From: Sthenelais limicola
Lineage: Eukaryota > Annelida > Polychaeta > Phyllodocida > Sigalionidae
Length of the DNA stretch: 64,000 nucleotides
Reading direction: 5' to 3'
Assembly (NCBI GenBank): GCA_942159475.1
Contig: OW804097.1
Coordinates: forward strand, 39,878,298 to 39,942,297
Made by a program: the position numbers and the translations under genes. Positions 53,205-63,474 of the stretch are shown in pieces. Below the pieces are notes generated by a model. It saw nothing but the letters and a program-made list of their open reading frames with translations. It was not told the origin of the DNA and searched no databases. Every line of letters begins with the position of its first letter. Position 1 is the stretch's first letter.

Positions 53205-53640
53205 GGCCCTCTCTGATCTCCCTCTTTGCACCCCATGTTCGTCCCCTCTCTGTTTCTGTCTATACCCTCCATCCATTCTATTTCATCCTCTACGTTCACC
53301 TTCCTCCCTATTCTTCCTCTGTTTGTCTTCTCCATAATTTCTAATTTTTATTTCCAGTTTCACTCTTCCTTTTCATTCTTCAGGTGCTTCTTTCCTCTAT
53401 CTCTCATCTCTCTTTCTGTCTGTATATTCGACTATCTTCCCCTCTCTCCCCTGAATCCTGTCTCTTTCTCCGTCTCGCCCCTGACTCTCTCCCCGCTCTC
53501 TTCACTTTCTCTCTTCTCTCTCTCCCTCTCATTATCATCCTCTCTCTCTCTTCTTTCTCTCTCTCTTTTCCTATCTCTCCCTTTCACCCATTCCTCTCCT
53601 CATTTCTCTCCCTCCGAATCCCCCCACCCACCCTAAAATT
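53205..53640 (+). repeat. Polypyrimidine (CT-rich) tract
   Basis: Over 400 bases mainly C/T, purest at 53390-53620. Long Ser/Leu/Phe frames here are low complexity. Confidence 0.8.
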
Positions 53641-54105
53641 ATCTTAAGTATTCTAACACAAACTACCCAACAACACGTACATTTTATCAACCACTTCACC
53701 GGATATACCCTGTCCAACAAAACAGATATTTATGTCCGCTTATGTTTTTAATTGAACGCCAGGGTTTATGTAGTGTAGCTACCATTTGATAGAGGGCGTT
53801 GGCTTTTCAGCGGGAGGTGCTGCTTTTTCCTGTCATTTTCCAAGATGGATGGCCCAGTTGGCGGCCATTGCTCTGTTATAAGACAGACATTACCCCCACT
53901 CTCCATCTCCAGCCTCGCATTTTGATTGCGATTTATCCGCTTGTTTGAAAGAAAACATGAGGGAAATGATTTATCAGTGTCCACTGATGTATAACTGTGT
54001 GCATTACAGACAGCGACGGCGCAGCTTCGGCACTACCGGGGTCGGGCATGACAAGGTTTGGTGATGAGGATGTTTTGTTTGTCCTGTGGCTGGGACTTGT
54101 GACTT
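53641..54105. other. No supported gene
   Basis: GC-richer than average at 53795-54050; short minus-strand frames have no recognised domain. Confidence 0.3.
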
Positions 54106-54131
54106 GGCTATGCAATTCCCACTTAAGGTTA
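54106..54131 (+). repeat. Solo arm of the 54778-55167 palindrome
   Basis: GGCTATGCAATTCCCACTTA then AGGTTA matches the outer right arm at 55141-55166. Confidence 0.6.
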
Positions 54132-54777
54132 AGATGTATGTGGACCCATAGCAGTATGAATTGCGTGAGTTAATGGTCTTTATAACTCTTTTTTATATGA
54201 GAATCTACACTTTTTATCCCTCTTATAACATTACTAGATTTGTAAGAAGCTGTAAGTCAATATATGCCTTTAATAATCCAAAAAGGAACATTTTGAAGCC
54301 ATTTTGTGGACTTTGGTCAAAAGCACTTCTGGTGGTTCAGGTGGTGGTGTTGCAAATAATTATATCATCAAGGCATATATGATGTATCTCCCTCTAGATA
54401 CTTTGTTTCATATGCAAAGTGCATAATAAAATCCGATAGCTTCCTAATGTCCTAATATGAGAGACTCTGTTGCATGATTTCTATATATTGATCTAGTCTC
54501 TTCTACAGGAATAAGCCACTTGTAGGAAACGCTGCATGTACAAAGGGTTCTCCTAATGTCTACAGCTACCTTTGCACACTTTACACAGGTTTTGGCCCAT
54601 TAGAAACACTTACAAGCAAAGGCAAAACATAATTATCTTTGAAAGTATTTGTATTTTATGTCTACTAATCTATAATTGTATCTATCACTTACTCCTGCTG
54701 CACTGCTTCTGCGCGAGTGGGGTGTTGGGCGTTGCATTGGTTGGAGGATGTGTTGTCTGTCCTATGATGTTTGACTT
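54132..54777. other. No supported gene
   Basis: No repeated block; short frames without domain. Confidence 0.3.
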
Positions 54778-55167
54778 ATAACCTTAAGTGAGAATTGTAT
54801 AGCCAATAGGGGATTTGCATGTGCCACTGCGCATGTCTGTTACAGTGCATCATGGGAAGGATTCTGACATAGATATTTGGCAAGATTCTCATCGAAATTG
54901 CAAGAATGTATTTATCAATATCAGAGCTTGTGTAAATGATCTATAAAAACCAAATGCATGATACGAAAGATGGAGAATTGGGTCATGGAAATATGTATGA
55001 TACAAGGATATTGACATCAGAACATTGAAAAATAGCCCATGCTGAACATGGTATGTTTTTTTAGGTTTAAGACTATACTATTAGTCCAATAATTCCATGT
55101 TAATCAAGATTCAAAATGGCGGCTATGCAAATCCCCTATTGGCTATACAATTCCCACTTAAGGTTAT
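54778..55167 (+). mobile_element. MITE family D copy with extended inverted arms
   Basis: The family D body runs 54804-55140 with both ends (GCCAATAGGGGATTTGCATG, ATGCAAATCCCCTATTGGC). Outside it, a further 26-27 bases are inverted on the two sides: ATAACCTTAAGTGAGAATTG at the left and CAATTCCCACTTAAGGTTAT at the right. Other D copies lack these arms. Confidence 0.75.
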
Positions 55168-56094
55168 AGTGTTAGATATGGATTTTCCTACTGATATGCA
55201 CTGGGGAGCTGATGCTATGAGGAAACATTTGGGAAATCTACAGACACAATTTCTTTTCCAAATTCTTTTCTTCAGATACATAATAAAAACAAAAAGTAAA
55301 CAGGAGTTTAAACAGTACAAGCCTGTGTTTGACTAGCGAATATTTTTTTGTATTTTTAAAACGTTGCAACTTTATTCAAAATTCCTGCCAACTGGGCTTT
55401 TACAAATCTATCGCTCTCGCGTCGCTTACCTCAATTCTTAGCATTGTTTCATCCTTGCGATAATTTTTTACCACACTATTTTAAATTTTGGGGGGTTTTC
55501 TGACATTTTTCTATACCATTGCCTGCTAACACAGCCAGGCCAGCATACAAGGATCTAAGCAAATAGTTAGATTACAACATTTTCCTACAAAACACAGCTC
55601 ATCGTTCAAAAATCGACATCATCCATTAGAGAGGCGATCACTCAAATCGCGGATATTGACTAGCGAATATTAAAAATTAACAAACATAAGTTTTAAAAAA
55701 ATGGGAAACAACCATGGAAAAGTCAGCATGGGTGAAGGATAATCGGTTAAAACACATTTTTAATTTATTCAAAACAAAATTATTTCTATGTATGCAGAAA
55801 TAGGACATCTGGATATCCCTAAGATCAAGGATAAAAAGGGACTGAACCAAATCCTGTATTATCATATTCAGGCTCCGGTAGAAAGAGAATGGACCAACAT
55901 GTAGAAATCTGTGTACATTGATCAATGATAACTTGTCATGCAGCTCTAGGATAATATACAGGTTAACTAACGAGTTGGTTATAGGAGCATGATATTAGAA
56001 GTGGGTGAAATCATTGAGTTAGTTAACTGTTTTAGTATATATGTATGCCTAAAATAAGCTAAATTTGTATAAGAATGTGTGATGGTCAGTACAG
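55168..56094. other. No supported gene
   Basis: AT-rich; frames at 55097-55336 and 55677-55925 are without recognised domain. Confidence 0.3.
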
Positions 56095-56214
56095 AAAAAT
56101 ATTATCAACCTCCATATTATATATATATTGTATTTGTAAGCTACCAACTTTTATGACGAATGAGATATATCACTATGTGAAAATTCGTCAATAAAATTCA
56201 TTTAAAAAAAAATA
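56095..56214 (+). mobile_element. LINE 3' tail fragment
   Basis: ATATATCACTATGTGAAAAT, CGTCAATAAAATTC and an A run match the 3' end of the LINE at 48480-49739 (GTATCACATCATGTGAAATC, GTCGAATAAAC). Confidence 0.5.
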
Positions 56215-56504
56215 TATGCCCCTTTTTATATGTAACCTCCTATAGGACTGAGGACTAACTGTAATAACAATCATATCACTCAGGGTATTAAAACTATAGA
56301 ACCCTTATCATATTACTCTCCTCCACCACATTATTCGCCAATTTTGGTATGATAACTAAGTCATTAAACATATTTCAATAATAACTTGAACACCATTTGC
56401 TCTCAACCAATAAAACTTTACTAATACAATGTGTCAAAATGTGCAAAAATGTGCTAAATGTGCCACAATGTCGACCATTATATAAACACAGAGAATTCTT
56501 GTAT

Positions 56505-56600
56505 CCACACTCCTGATGAAGACCACATTCTGGTCGAAACGCATAGGGTATAATGCCTACCTTAAGAAAATAAAAAGTCAAGATACAAAAACTGCTAGAG
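56505..56600 (+). mobile_element. Retroelement 3' end with CTGATGA-GAAAC hairpin
   Basis: CTGATGAA, a perfect 5-bp stem GACCA/TGGTC with loop CATTC, then GAAAC (56513-56540), followed by AAAATAAAAAG at about 56566. It is the clearest member of the set. Upstream TATCC and downstream GGGTA can pair as an outer stem. Confidence 0.45.
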
Positions 56601-57007
56601 TCCTTACTTGAGCGGAGACTTTTACCTATCTACTAAATATTTTCATCACAAACATTGTACATATGACAAAAACAAAAAATAGAAATATAGGAATGCAAGC
56701 CTGTTTGTGACCGCTGAGTAGCGGAAGCTGACATGAGCAACATTACAGTATACAGGGACATGTATTACATAAACACCCCGCCTAGAGTTAGTGTGATGGA
56801 TATGCCGTATTTATTATTAATGATAATACCAATATCTACTAAGTGTACACATATACTATAGCTGCTATAAGTGCTATTTAAGGTAGAAGAAGTAAAGTCA
56901 GAACTATTAGACAGGAATCCCCCACTGAGGACGTTCTATAAAATTCGCCTGTATATATATGATCCGAGACTTGATATATTTCTCCAGTAAATTCTCTGTA
57001 TTTCCAG
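56601..57007. other. No feature recognised
   Basis: Ends in an acceptor-like polypyrimidine stretch TCTCTGTATTTCCAG. Confidence 0.3.
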
Positions 57008-57067
57008 CGCTCTTGGAATCGCATCTAAATGACAAAAATGAGGAGGTGTTTGGACTAAAGCGACAAG
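57008..57067 (+). CDS. Possible small host exon, unrecognised
   Basis: A 60-base segment follows a good acceptor (CTCTGTATTTCCAG, ending 57007) and precedes a donor-like GTCATT at 57068. The open frame reads LLESHLNDKNEEVFGLKRQ, a charged helical-looking sequence. Read on without splicing, it would end GHYGRILNNKP and a stop at about 57104, so it may instead be a terminal exon. No family recognised; a chance match is possible. Confidence 0.25.
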
Positions 57068-57104
57068 GTCATTATGGTAGAATTTTAAACAATAAACCAT
57101 AGGT

Positions 57105-57470
57105 CAACGAAGTATTTCGGTTTGGGGTTAAAAGGCTACAATATATTGATCCAGATTTAGAGAGGGCAATCATAATAGTGATGCACAGCCAAGTGACTGG
57201 CCGCAATTGTCCATAGTAGCGGGGTGTCCGGATTGGTGGGGAATCACAAAATAGCAATGCACGGTAGAGGGAGTTCACGACTGTCCATTATTGTGAAGAG
57301 TTCAGCTTAAACAGCAGTCAGTATTATAGAAAGAAAGTGTTATAGAGTTATAATGGTGGGGTGTCCGTATTAAAATGTATAATGTATTATGTATAATATC
57401 CCATAAATTACTTAAATTTACACATTGATCCCACACTAGTCCCACTTTCTCCTCTACCCCCTCGAAGGCC
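57105..57470. other. No supported gene
   Basis: GGGGTGTCCG occurs twice in related settings (57221, 57358). Confidence 0.3.
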
Positions 57471-57473
57471 TAT

Positions 57474-57506
57474 CCTGAAGATGTACCGAATACATCAAAA
57501 ACTAAC
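57474..57506 (+). other. CTGAA-hairpin, weak member of the CTGATGA set
   Basis: CCTGAA, stem GATGTA/TACATC with loop CCGAA, then AAAAACTAAC. Confidence 0.3.
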
Positions 57507-58164
57507 ACCAGAGAAATTAACAAATTATCAAATTTGTAAAAATAAGCAGGCAGCAGGAAGAACGACGAAAAGACGATGCTCTGACATTTCTATACTGCTC
57601 TAAAAAAAGAAAAGAAAAAGAAATAGGGTCACTATAATAATGGTGTCTAGTAAGTTTGTAGATAAAAATACTTGTCCTGTTGGGAGCCAGAGAACTCACA
57701 CCCCAGGCCCTCTAAAATTGTTATTAGGTGGAATGCAATGAAAGTTTAGTTGCTAGAGCTTATCAGTTGCACAGGGAGTGAAAAGGTGTGTCTTTAGTTT
57801 TACATGTTTTGGGGTGGGTTTAAACACTCCTTATTTCATTCTTTCTTCAGCCCTTTAATTTCATTTACACTTATTACTAACACCATTATCCTTTATTTTA
57901 TACACATATATACACATTTTTCTTGTCAATATCTATATAATAAACGTGAAACAGTAATTTTTTGTCGGTTATGTTCTTGGAATCTGTCATGTTTCCAGTC
58001 GTTTTTCTGTTCTGATCAGTTCTGTCGTCCCTTTCCGGAGGACAATAAATATGTGGTTTGTGGTGTGTTATCTGGGGTGGAAATGTGATTTGAAGCCTTT
58101 TTTTAAATCGACACTCTATTCATAGCCAGGGAAGAAAGTATGAGCCCTTGAGTCAATTGGTCAT
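57507..58164. other. No supported gene
   Basis: Short frames at 57804-58088 without recognised domain. Confidence 0.3.
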
Positions 58165-58530
58165 GTGACCCAGAGATGTAAGGTGGGAAATGGCAAGTGG
58201 GGAAGAGAGGGGGCAGGGAGGGACGAGAGAGAGGGGTGGGGGAGGGGAGGGGAAGCAGGCAGAGAGTGGGGGAGGGTATGTATGAGAGAGGGAGGGGGAG
58301 GGTGGGGGAATCAGATAGGGATAGGGAGAAGAGGATAGAGAAAAAAAGGGAGGGGGTGAGAAAATGACGAGAGAGAGGATCGGGCGAGGAAAGAGGGAGT
58401 GAGGGAGAGAATGAAAGAAGCAGAGGGAGAGGGTGGGGGAAATCGGAGAGGGAGAGGCAGACAGAGAGAGAAGAGGGGGAGAGAGAAGAGGGCAGGGGAG
58501 AGGAGAGGGGTAGTGTAGGGAGGGTGTAGA
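58165..58530 (+). repeat. Polypurine (GA-rich) tract
   Basis: About 365 bases mostly A/G (GGGAGGG, GAGAGAG). The long minus-strand frames are Ser/Pro/Leu artefacts. Confidence 0.85.
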
Positions 58531-58587
58531 AATTTGATACATGTATAAGAGCCAGATACCCCAAATATGATAACATTCCAACAATGA

Positions 58588-58662
58588 GAACTTTTGAAAA
58601 ATCACTTTGAAAAATATCAGTTTTACGACTTGAGACACATTTTCCTCAAGCACATCACATAT
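58588..58662 (+). repeat. MITE family B right-end fragment
   Basis: AAAAATATCAGTTTTACGAC, TTGAGACACATTTTCC, AAGCACATCACAT. Confidence 0.55.
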
Positions 58663-58854
58663 GTCCCCATGACATTGAAACTGTTGACAGCGATCTACAA
58701 GATTAATGAGCGCCTTTGGTACATCACCTTGCTGCTACAGACAAGCGGTACTTTGGGAGGGCCGAAATGGCTCAGAGGCATTAGGCGATAAGGTTCAAAA
58801 CTATCCCTTTCCTATGATTGAAATATTTCCTCCCCCTGTTTTCTCTCCTCTCTA

Positions 58855-59115
58855 AAAGAAATAAATCCCGTGACGCTTCACGAGAAGCCAGAAAAGAAAG
58901 TGGTCAGGGCAGCTGAGTGGGATGAGACTCCAGTTGAGAAAGCTGCAGCCACTGGGGTCATAGAATTGCCCATATTTATAATAGAAGGAGGAGAGGGTGC
59001 TACTGCAGACTGTGGTAGCCTGAAGCAAGACCACGTTAAATTACATCATGGTGACAAACTGCGATTTAGAGCTATAAGATTTAATCAATGTGGGATCTTC
59101 ACCTCTTCCTCGTAA
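58855..59115 (+). CDS. Open GC-richer segment, possible exon
   Basis: A plus-strand frame is open for about 87 codons: VTLHEKPEKKVVRAAEWDE, TPVEKAAATGVIELPIFIIE, GGEGATADCGSLKQDHVKLH. Composition looks more protein-like than its neighbours and it is not part of a repeat seen here. Only weak splice signals flank it and the end runs into a CT-rich tract. A minus-strand frame is also open for 60 codons. I recognise no family. Confidence 0.2.
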   Translation, partial: KEINPVTLHEKPEKKVVRAAEWDETPVEKAAATGVIELPIFIIEGGEGATADCGSLKQDHVKLHHGDKLRFRAIRFNQCGIFTSSS

Positions 59116-59460
59116 TCCTCTTCTATTCCTTGCTTCTATCCCCTCCATCTTCCCCTTCTTCCCATCTTGCCCCTCCTCTTTTGTTTTTCCTAGCTCTTTG
59201 TCCTCCTCCCTTCCTCCCCCTTCTTCCTTTCTTCTCATTTTTGTTCCGTTTTTCTTCAACCCATCTTACTCCTTTGACTTGCATCTTCTCTTCATCCTTG
59301 TCCTCCTTGCTTCCTTCCCCCTCCTTGTCCTGTTCCTTCCGTTCCTTGCTTCCTCCTTCCTGCCCTTTTCTTTTCTTTCTCCTGCTCCCGATTTCTCCTC
59401 CGCTTTCTCCTTCCCCGTTCCTTTTATTCCTGAGAAGCACTCCCCTCTCCCACTCTTCAA
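59116..59460 (+). repeat. Polypyrimidine (CT-rich) tract
   Basis: About 345 bases mainly C/T. It holds a 48-base stretch (59232-59279) repeated exactly at 60263-60310. Confidence 0.8.
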
Positions 59461-60228
59461 TGCTCTAGAGCCACCAGTTGAAATATGTTTTGCACTGGTG
59501 CTCCTAGCCTGTTTACCTTTAATATATGACAACATACCCCACACTATATTGTGCCTCACCAAGTGGTATGGACATTATATACTGCAGCAAGAGCTGGTGT
59601 AATAGATGGGGTTCATTTATTATTCCTTACACCAGCAGGACATAGGAGCTGAGTCATGGTCATGAGTCATGGACACTACCAGCTGTATACAATATCAAGT
59701 ATATTATGAATCTAGAATATAATCAGATTTAGATACCACCTGCTCTATCAAGTGTATGTCTTTCGGATTTTCACTTAAAAGGAATTGTTTCATATTCTTC
59801 AGTGTATACATACAACTGACTATTAAGAATTATATTAGTACGAGAAGAATGGCTTTGTCACATTCTTAAATTAAAAATCTTTAACATACCTCAAGAACAG
59901 GTGGTCAGGAAAAAGATGTTGCGAAGAATTTGATACAACGTACATTTAAAGCAGGTAATATACATTATGATGATTCGGTTGTCATAAAACAACCATTATC
60001 AGTTGGGTATTTAACTTCTCCATGCATTATTAAGCACAAGTTGTGTGAGCCAAAGACCTTTTAATAAACCTTAAGAATAATTGGTGCGAAAGGGCGAAGG
60101 CTTATCTAGCTAAATGTTAGTAGTTCATGGAAATGTCAACACATCATCTTGTCCATAAGGTTAGGGGCAATCTACCGGGAGCATGACAAATACAATTACT
60201 TGTATAATTATGATTGAAAGCTTCGTTG
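59461..60228. other. No supported gene
   Basis: No recognised repeat or domain. Confidence 0.3.
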
Positions 60229-60555
60229 TTCTCAGCTTAACATCAGTCAAAAACTAAAGATTTTCTCATTTTTGTTCCGTTTTTCTTCAACCCATCTTAC
60301 TCCTTTGACTAAAGTTTTGGAGAATTCTAGGGCTTCATAAAAGTCCACATCCATATTTCGGAGACCTCCCAAAATTGTTGCCTGTGGTGTTTTGTCTTAA
60401 TATCGCTCACCGGCGGCCATGACCCCCCACCCCACCCCCCCACCCCTTCCCCCCCTTTTTGTATAAACATTATAACAGCAGCAAAATATTGATATTAATA
60501 TTAGTTTTCCATAAATGTATGATGAGTACCATAGAAAGCTGTGATTTTACATACA
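60229..60555 (+). mobile_element. MITE family E copy, degraded
   Basis: ACATCAGTCAAAAACTAAAG, ATATCGCTCACCGGCGGCCA and CAGCAAAATATTGATA match 22088-22290 and 39419-39774. A C run lies at 60424-60456. The right end is unclear. Confidence 0.6.
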
Positions 60556-60967
60556 TGGAAATAAAGTTCCAACATCCAATTCGTCAAGGACCGATGAGTT
60601 GAAATCCCAGCGTATTTCTCCCCAAAAAATTTCATACACTGCAAATGGAAACGCCTTCGTACTAAACATGTTTGGAGTTTTTTCAGTTACCATCATCAAA
60701 AGTGTTTAGCTACTTCATTACCGTTTATGCATTAAAAACGATCTTCAGTAGCGTATTAGAAAACGTTTAGAAAACCGTTAACAAGATCGACTAGGGGAGA
60801 ATAGAAATTGATTGAGAAACTTGCTTAAGAATTTAATATCACATGTTCTATTTACGAGACCTTTAAAAATCTAAGAAATTAAGAGACAATCAACTGTAAC
60901 TTTAACATCCTTCACCCAAGTACATTAGCTTATATTGTAAGACGCAATTAACCTGATTGTATAGTAC
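60556..60967. other. No feature recognised
   Basis: AT-rich sequence; possible intron of the exon that follows. Confidence 0.3.
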
Positions 60968-61088
60968 CTCACATGCTTCAAAGGATTTGATAAGGTTCCA
61001 TTAAATGAGAATTGACTTGCAGTCAGCCCTGCATCCACCATATATAGCCTAGTAACCCGCTTATATTCAATAGGCTCCGTCAGGCGCT
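60968..61088 (-). CDS. Candidate host exon, unrecognised
   Basis: This 121-base minus-strand segment has a strong acceptor (TTTCATATTTTACTTCACAG before 61088) and a donor (GTGAG then GTACTATAC at 60967). The frame between them is open and reads RLTEPIEYKRVTRLYMVDAG then LTASQFSFNGTLSNPLKHV, which looks like ordinary protein sequence. Entry and exit would both leave two bases. I do not recognise the family; VDAGL alone is too short to assign. It is the best host exon candidate in the window and would imply a minus-strand gene here. Confidence 0.4.
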
Positions 61089-61192
61089 CTGTGAAGTAAA
61101 ATATGAAAATGAACAAAAAAGTAAAAGTAGGAATTAACAAGCCCAGGCCACCCTTCAGACATTGTTGTCATTGTGACATTTTAACAACTCCC

Positions 61193-61215
61193 TTGGGGGG
61201 GGGGGGGGGGGGGGT
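61193..61215 (+). repeat. G homopolymer, about 20
   Basis: Unbroken G run, a possible quadruplex former and a likely place for sequencing errors. Confidence 0.9.
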
Positions 61216-61845
61216 GTACGAACACCCAGAAATACATTTTTCTTTGGTAACCAAAGTTATTTTTAGTCGCTGAATGTTCAAGGACGGGGCAACAAAGCGG
61301 TTGCTACGACTTTGACAACATACATAAAGTACACAAGTATTTATAGATCCTTTTTTCCTCAGACCAGAGGTCAAGACTGGACTAAGATGGGTTTCATGGA
61401 CTAGTGCCGCACTCAGAAATCCAGTGGTTAAAAGTGCATTGTCAGCAAACCGATATTATTATTGTTAATATTGTCATTCTAACTTCTCTCACTATGTAAC
61501 TCTTTAATATAATTATATCGATGAAGACGGGGAGATTCTAAATCACAGCTTTCTTATTTCATTGCGTCATATATCATTTTCCTTTAAGAAAATAAAATTC
61601 TGGAAATTTCTGGAGGCAAGATGTGATATGTTTTATTACTTTAATTTAATGGCTTTCAGGTAGGTAGGAACAAATAGTAAAAAAATATTCTTTGAGTGAA
61701 ATTAGCTCCGAATAGAACGTAAACATTGGACGCCGAATGTGTTTGTACAGGGGCAATACAGCTTTGGCAACTTTGATTCTTTTTTAATACTAAATAAATT
61801 ATATTAACGAAATATTTACACTCCACATTCTTTATGGCTCCATAC
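61216..61845. other. No supported gene; possible intron
   Basis: Lies between two minus-strand exon candidates; no further exon was found with matching phase. Confidence 0.3.
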
Positions 61846-61938
61846 CTTCTGAGACAGAGCAAGGTGAAGGCCAGGTTATTCCCGCACCCAAGGTTGAGCG
61901 TCCGAAACTTCTTAGTGTGGCATGAAGGCGGGAAAGAT
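61846..61938 (-). CDS. Candidate host exon, unrecognised
   Basis: A 93-base minus-strand segment lies between an acceptor (GATATTTTTGTATTAG before 61938) and a donor (AGAAG then GTATGG at 61845). It reads SFPPSCHTKKFRTLNLGCGN then NLAFTLLCLRR and is GC-richer than its flanks. LNLGCG recalls motif I of SAM-dependent methyltransferases or a leucine-rich repeat, but the rest decides neither. Its exit phase does not join directly to 60968-61088, so an exon would have to lie between, or one of the two is wrong. Confidence 0.3.
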
Positions 61939-62229
61939 CTAATACAAAAATATCCCAAGCAAAGGCTCTGAGAGATGTGGTCGTTTTGCTCATTTCTTCT
62001 ATGTCATCACATCAAATACATGTCCTCAGGGAACCGAGGACACATCCTGAAATGTCTGGTGCGGGGCTGGATGGGGGCATAGTAGGTAAGGGGGCTCTTC
62101 AGGCCCCCCCCCTTTTATAGACATATAAATCAGTTTGGCACAGCACTGTAATATGCGTTCCATACGTAATTTTGATAATGCACTATAACTAACATGATCG
62201 TTCATTTTTGGATGATTAACGCTGGTGTA
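61939..62229. other. No supported gene
   Basis: No repeat or domain recognised. Confidence 0.3.
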
Positions 62230-62395
62230 GAATACATTTACCAGCATAAAAATATCAAACTTAAAGTTTAGAAATACGTATAAAATGTCCTACTGTTTAC
62301 CGTCATTAGAAACGGCTTCATCTCATCTTTTCAAATATCATGATATCTCAAAATTCATTTTTTTGCGACTTGTGATTCATTTTCCTGGAACATTT
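62230..62395 (+). mobile_element. MITE family B right-hand part
   Basis: AAAAATATCAAACTTAAAG, CATCTCATCTTTTCAAATAT and GCGACTTGTGATTCATTTTC with CCTGGAACA. Left end missing. Confidence 0.6.
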
Positions 62396-62857
62396 CCCCA
62401 CCCCCCACCGACTACATCCACCCCTGCATCCCATTAAAATATTCCCTAAGGCAACTTGTGTTAATGACAGCATGGTGATTAGTTTTTTGTCCTTGAAAAG
62501 TCCTTTTGGTATGGAATAATGAATTAATCTGATTGTCTAAGGTTTTCTTAGAAGAAGAATTATGACTGTATGTGAAGGAAGTGGCATCCTCTTGTATTTT
62601 CCAACAGGTAGACAAAAACTGAATCTGAATTCTCATGAACAACTGATAACACCATGGCACAATCATCTGAGACATCACCTATTTTGTTATATCATATGTC
62701 ACAATGGCTTAATAATTCTCGGTAACACATATGGGTGGGGAAAAAAAATTATACTTGCTTGTTTAAATGAGAACACAATGTTGATTGGCGATGTGCTGTT
62801 GCATTTGATCTGTGTCTTAGGGTGCTGATCAGGTGTGGCAATATACTAGTAATTATC
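62396..62857. other. No supported gene
   Basis: Frames on both strands at 62412-62828 have no recognised domain; an acceptor-like TTGTATTTTCCAACAG lies at 62593-62608. Confidence 0.3.
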
Positions 62858-63030
62858 AATAGGGGATTTGCATAGCCGCCATTTTGAATCTTGATTCACA
62901 TGGAATTATTGGACTAATGGAACAGTATGAAATCTATAAAACCTGCCATATTCAACATGGACTATTTATCAATGTTCCAATGTCAATATCCATGTGTCCT
63001 ACAAGTTCCCATATCACAACCCTCCATCTT
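62858..63030 (-). mobile_element. MITE family D, partial copy
   Basis: AATAGGGGATTTGCATAGCC and TTTGAATCTTGATTCACATG match the start of 31984-32334. Homology ends near CCATCTTTCCAG, half-way through the element. Confidence 0.7.
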
Positions 63031-63265
63031 TCCAGTTCCGGAAATTTTATGGTAATGATTTCTGTTCTTTTACTTAAGTTCGCTGCATATATATATTGAA
63101 AGATTTTTTCTGCCACAACCCATCTCAACTCAACAGATCAGTCAGATCGTACAATGTGCATTGCCTATGGTAAATTGGGAGTCTTTTATCAGGATGCAGA
63201 TGATCATAGAAGATTCTCAAGTTGAATCATAGGCATTTGTAGATGTACCAAGATAGCCTTAGTAT

Positions 63266-63474
63266 GTGGGTTAAGTCGTCAGAACATGCATAAACCGCCT
63301 TCACCAATCCTCTCAAATAACCCAAATTCAGGAGGAAATAAATGTCAAAAGTACAGTTCAACATAACCGAGCTGATTTTCTTAACCAACACTAAACTAAT
63401 ATACTCAGATATACCTATAGAATTGGACTAAATCTGTAAAGCTGCTAATTGTATTTTTTGGACGATCTGACCCA
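63266..63474 (+). mobile_element. MITE family C copy
   Basis: TGGGTTAAGTCGTCAGAACA at the left; GGACGATCTGACCCA at the right. Interior shares CCTTCACCAATCCTCTCAAA and TACTCAGATATACCT. Confidence 0.75.

Noticed and set aside
60968..61088. Group IV phospholipase A2 exon (VDAGL)
   Set aside because: Only five residues match the family; the following sequence does not, so I left the exon unnamed.
61193..61215. Telomere-like G-rich repeat
   Set aside because: It is a plain G homopolymer without a TTAGGG-type unit.
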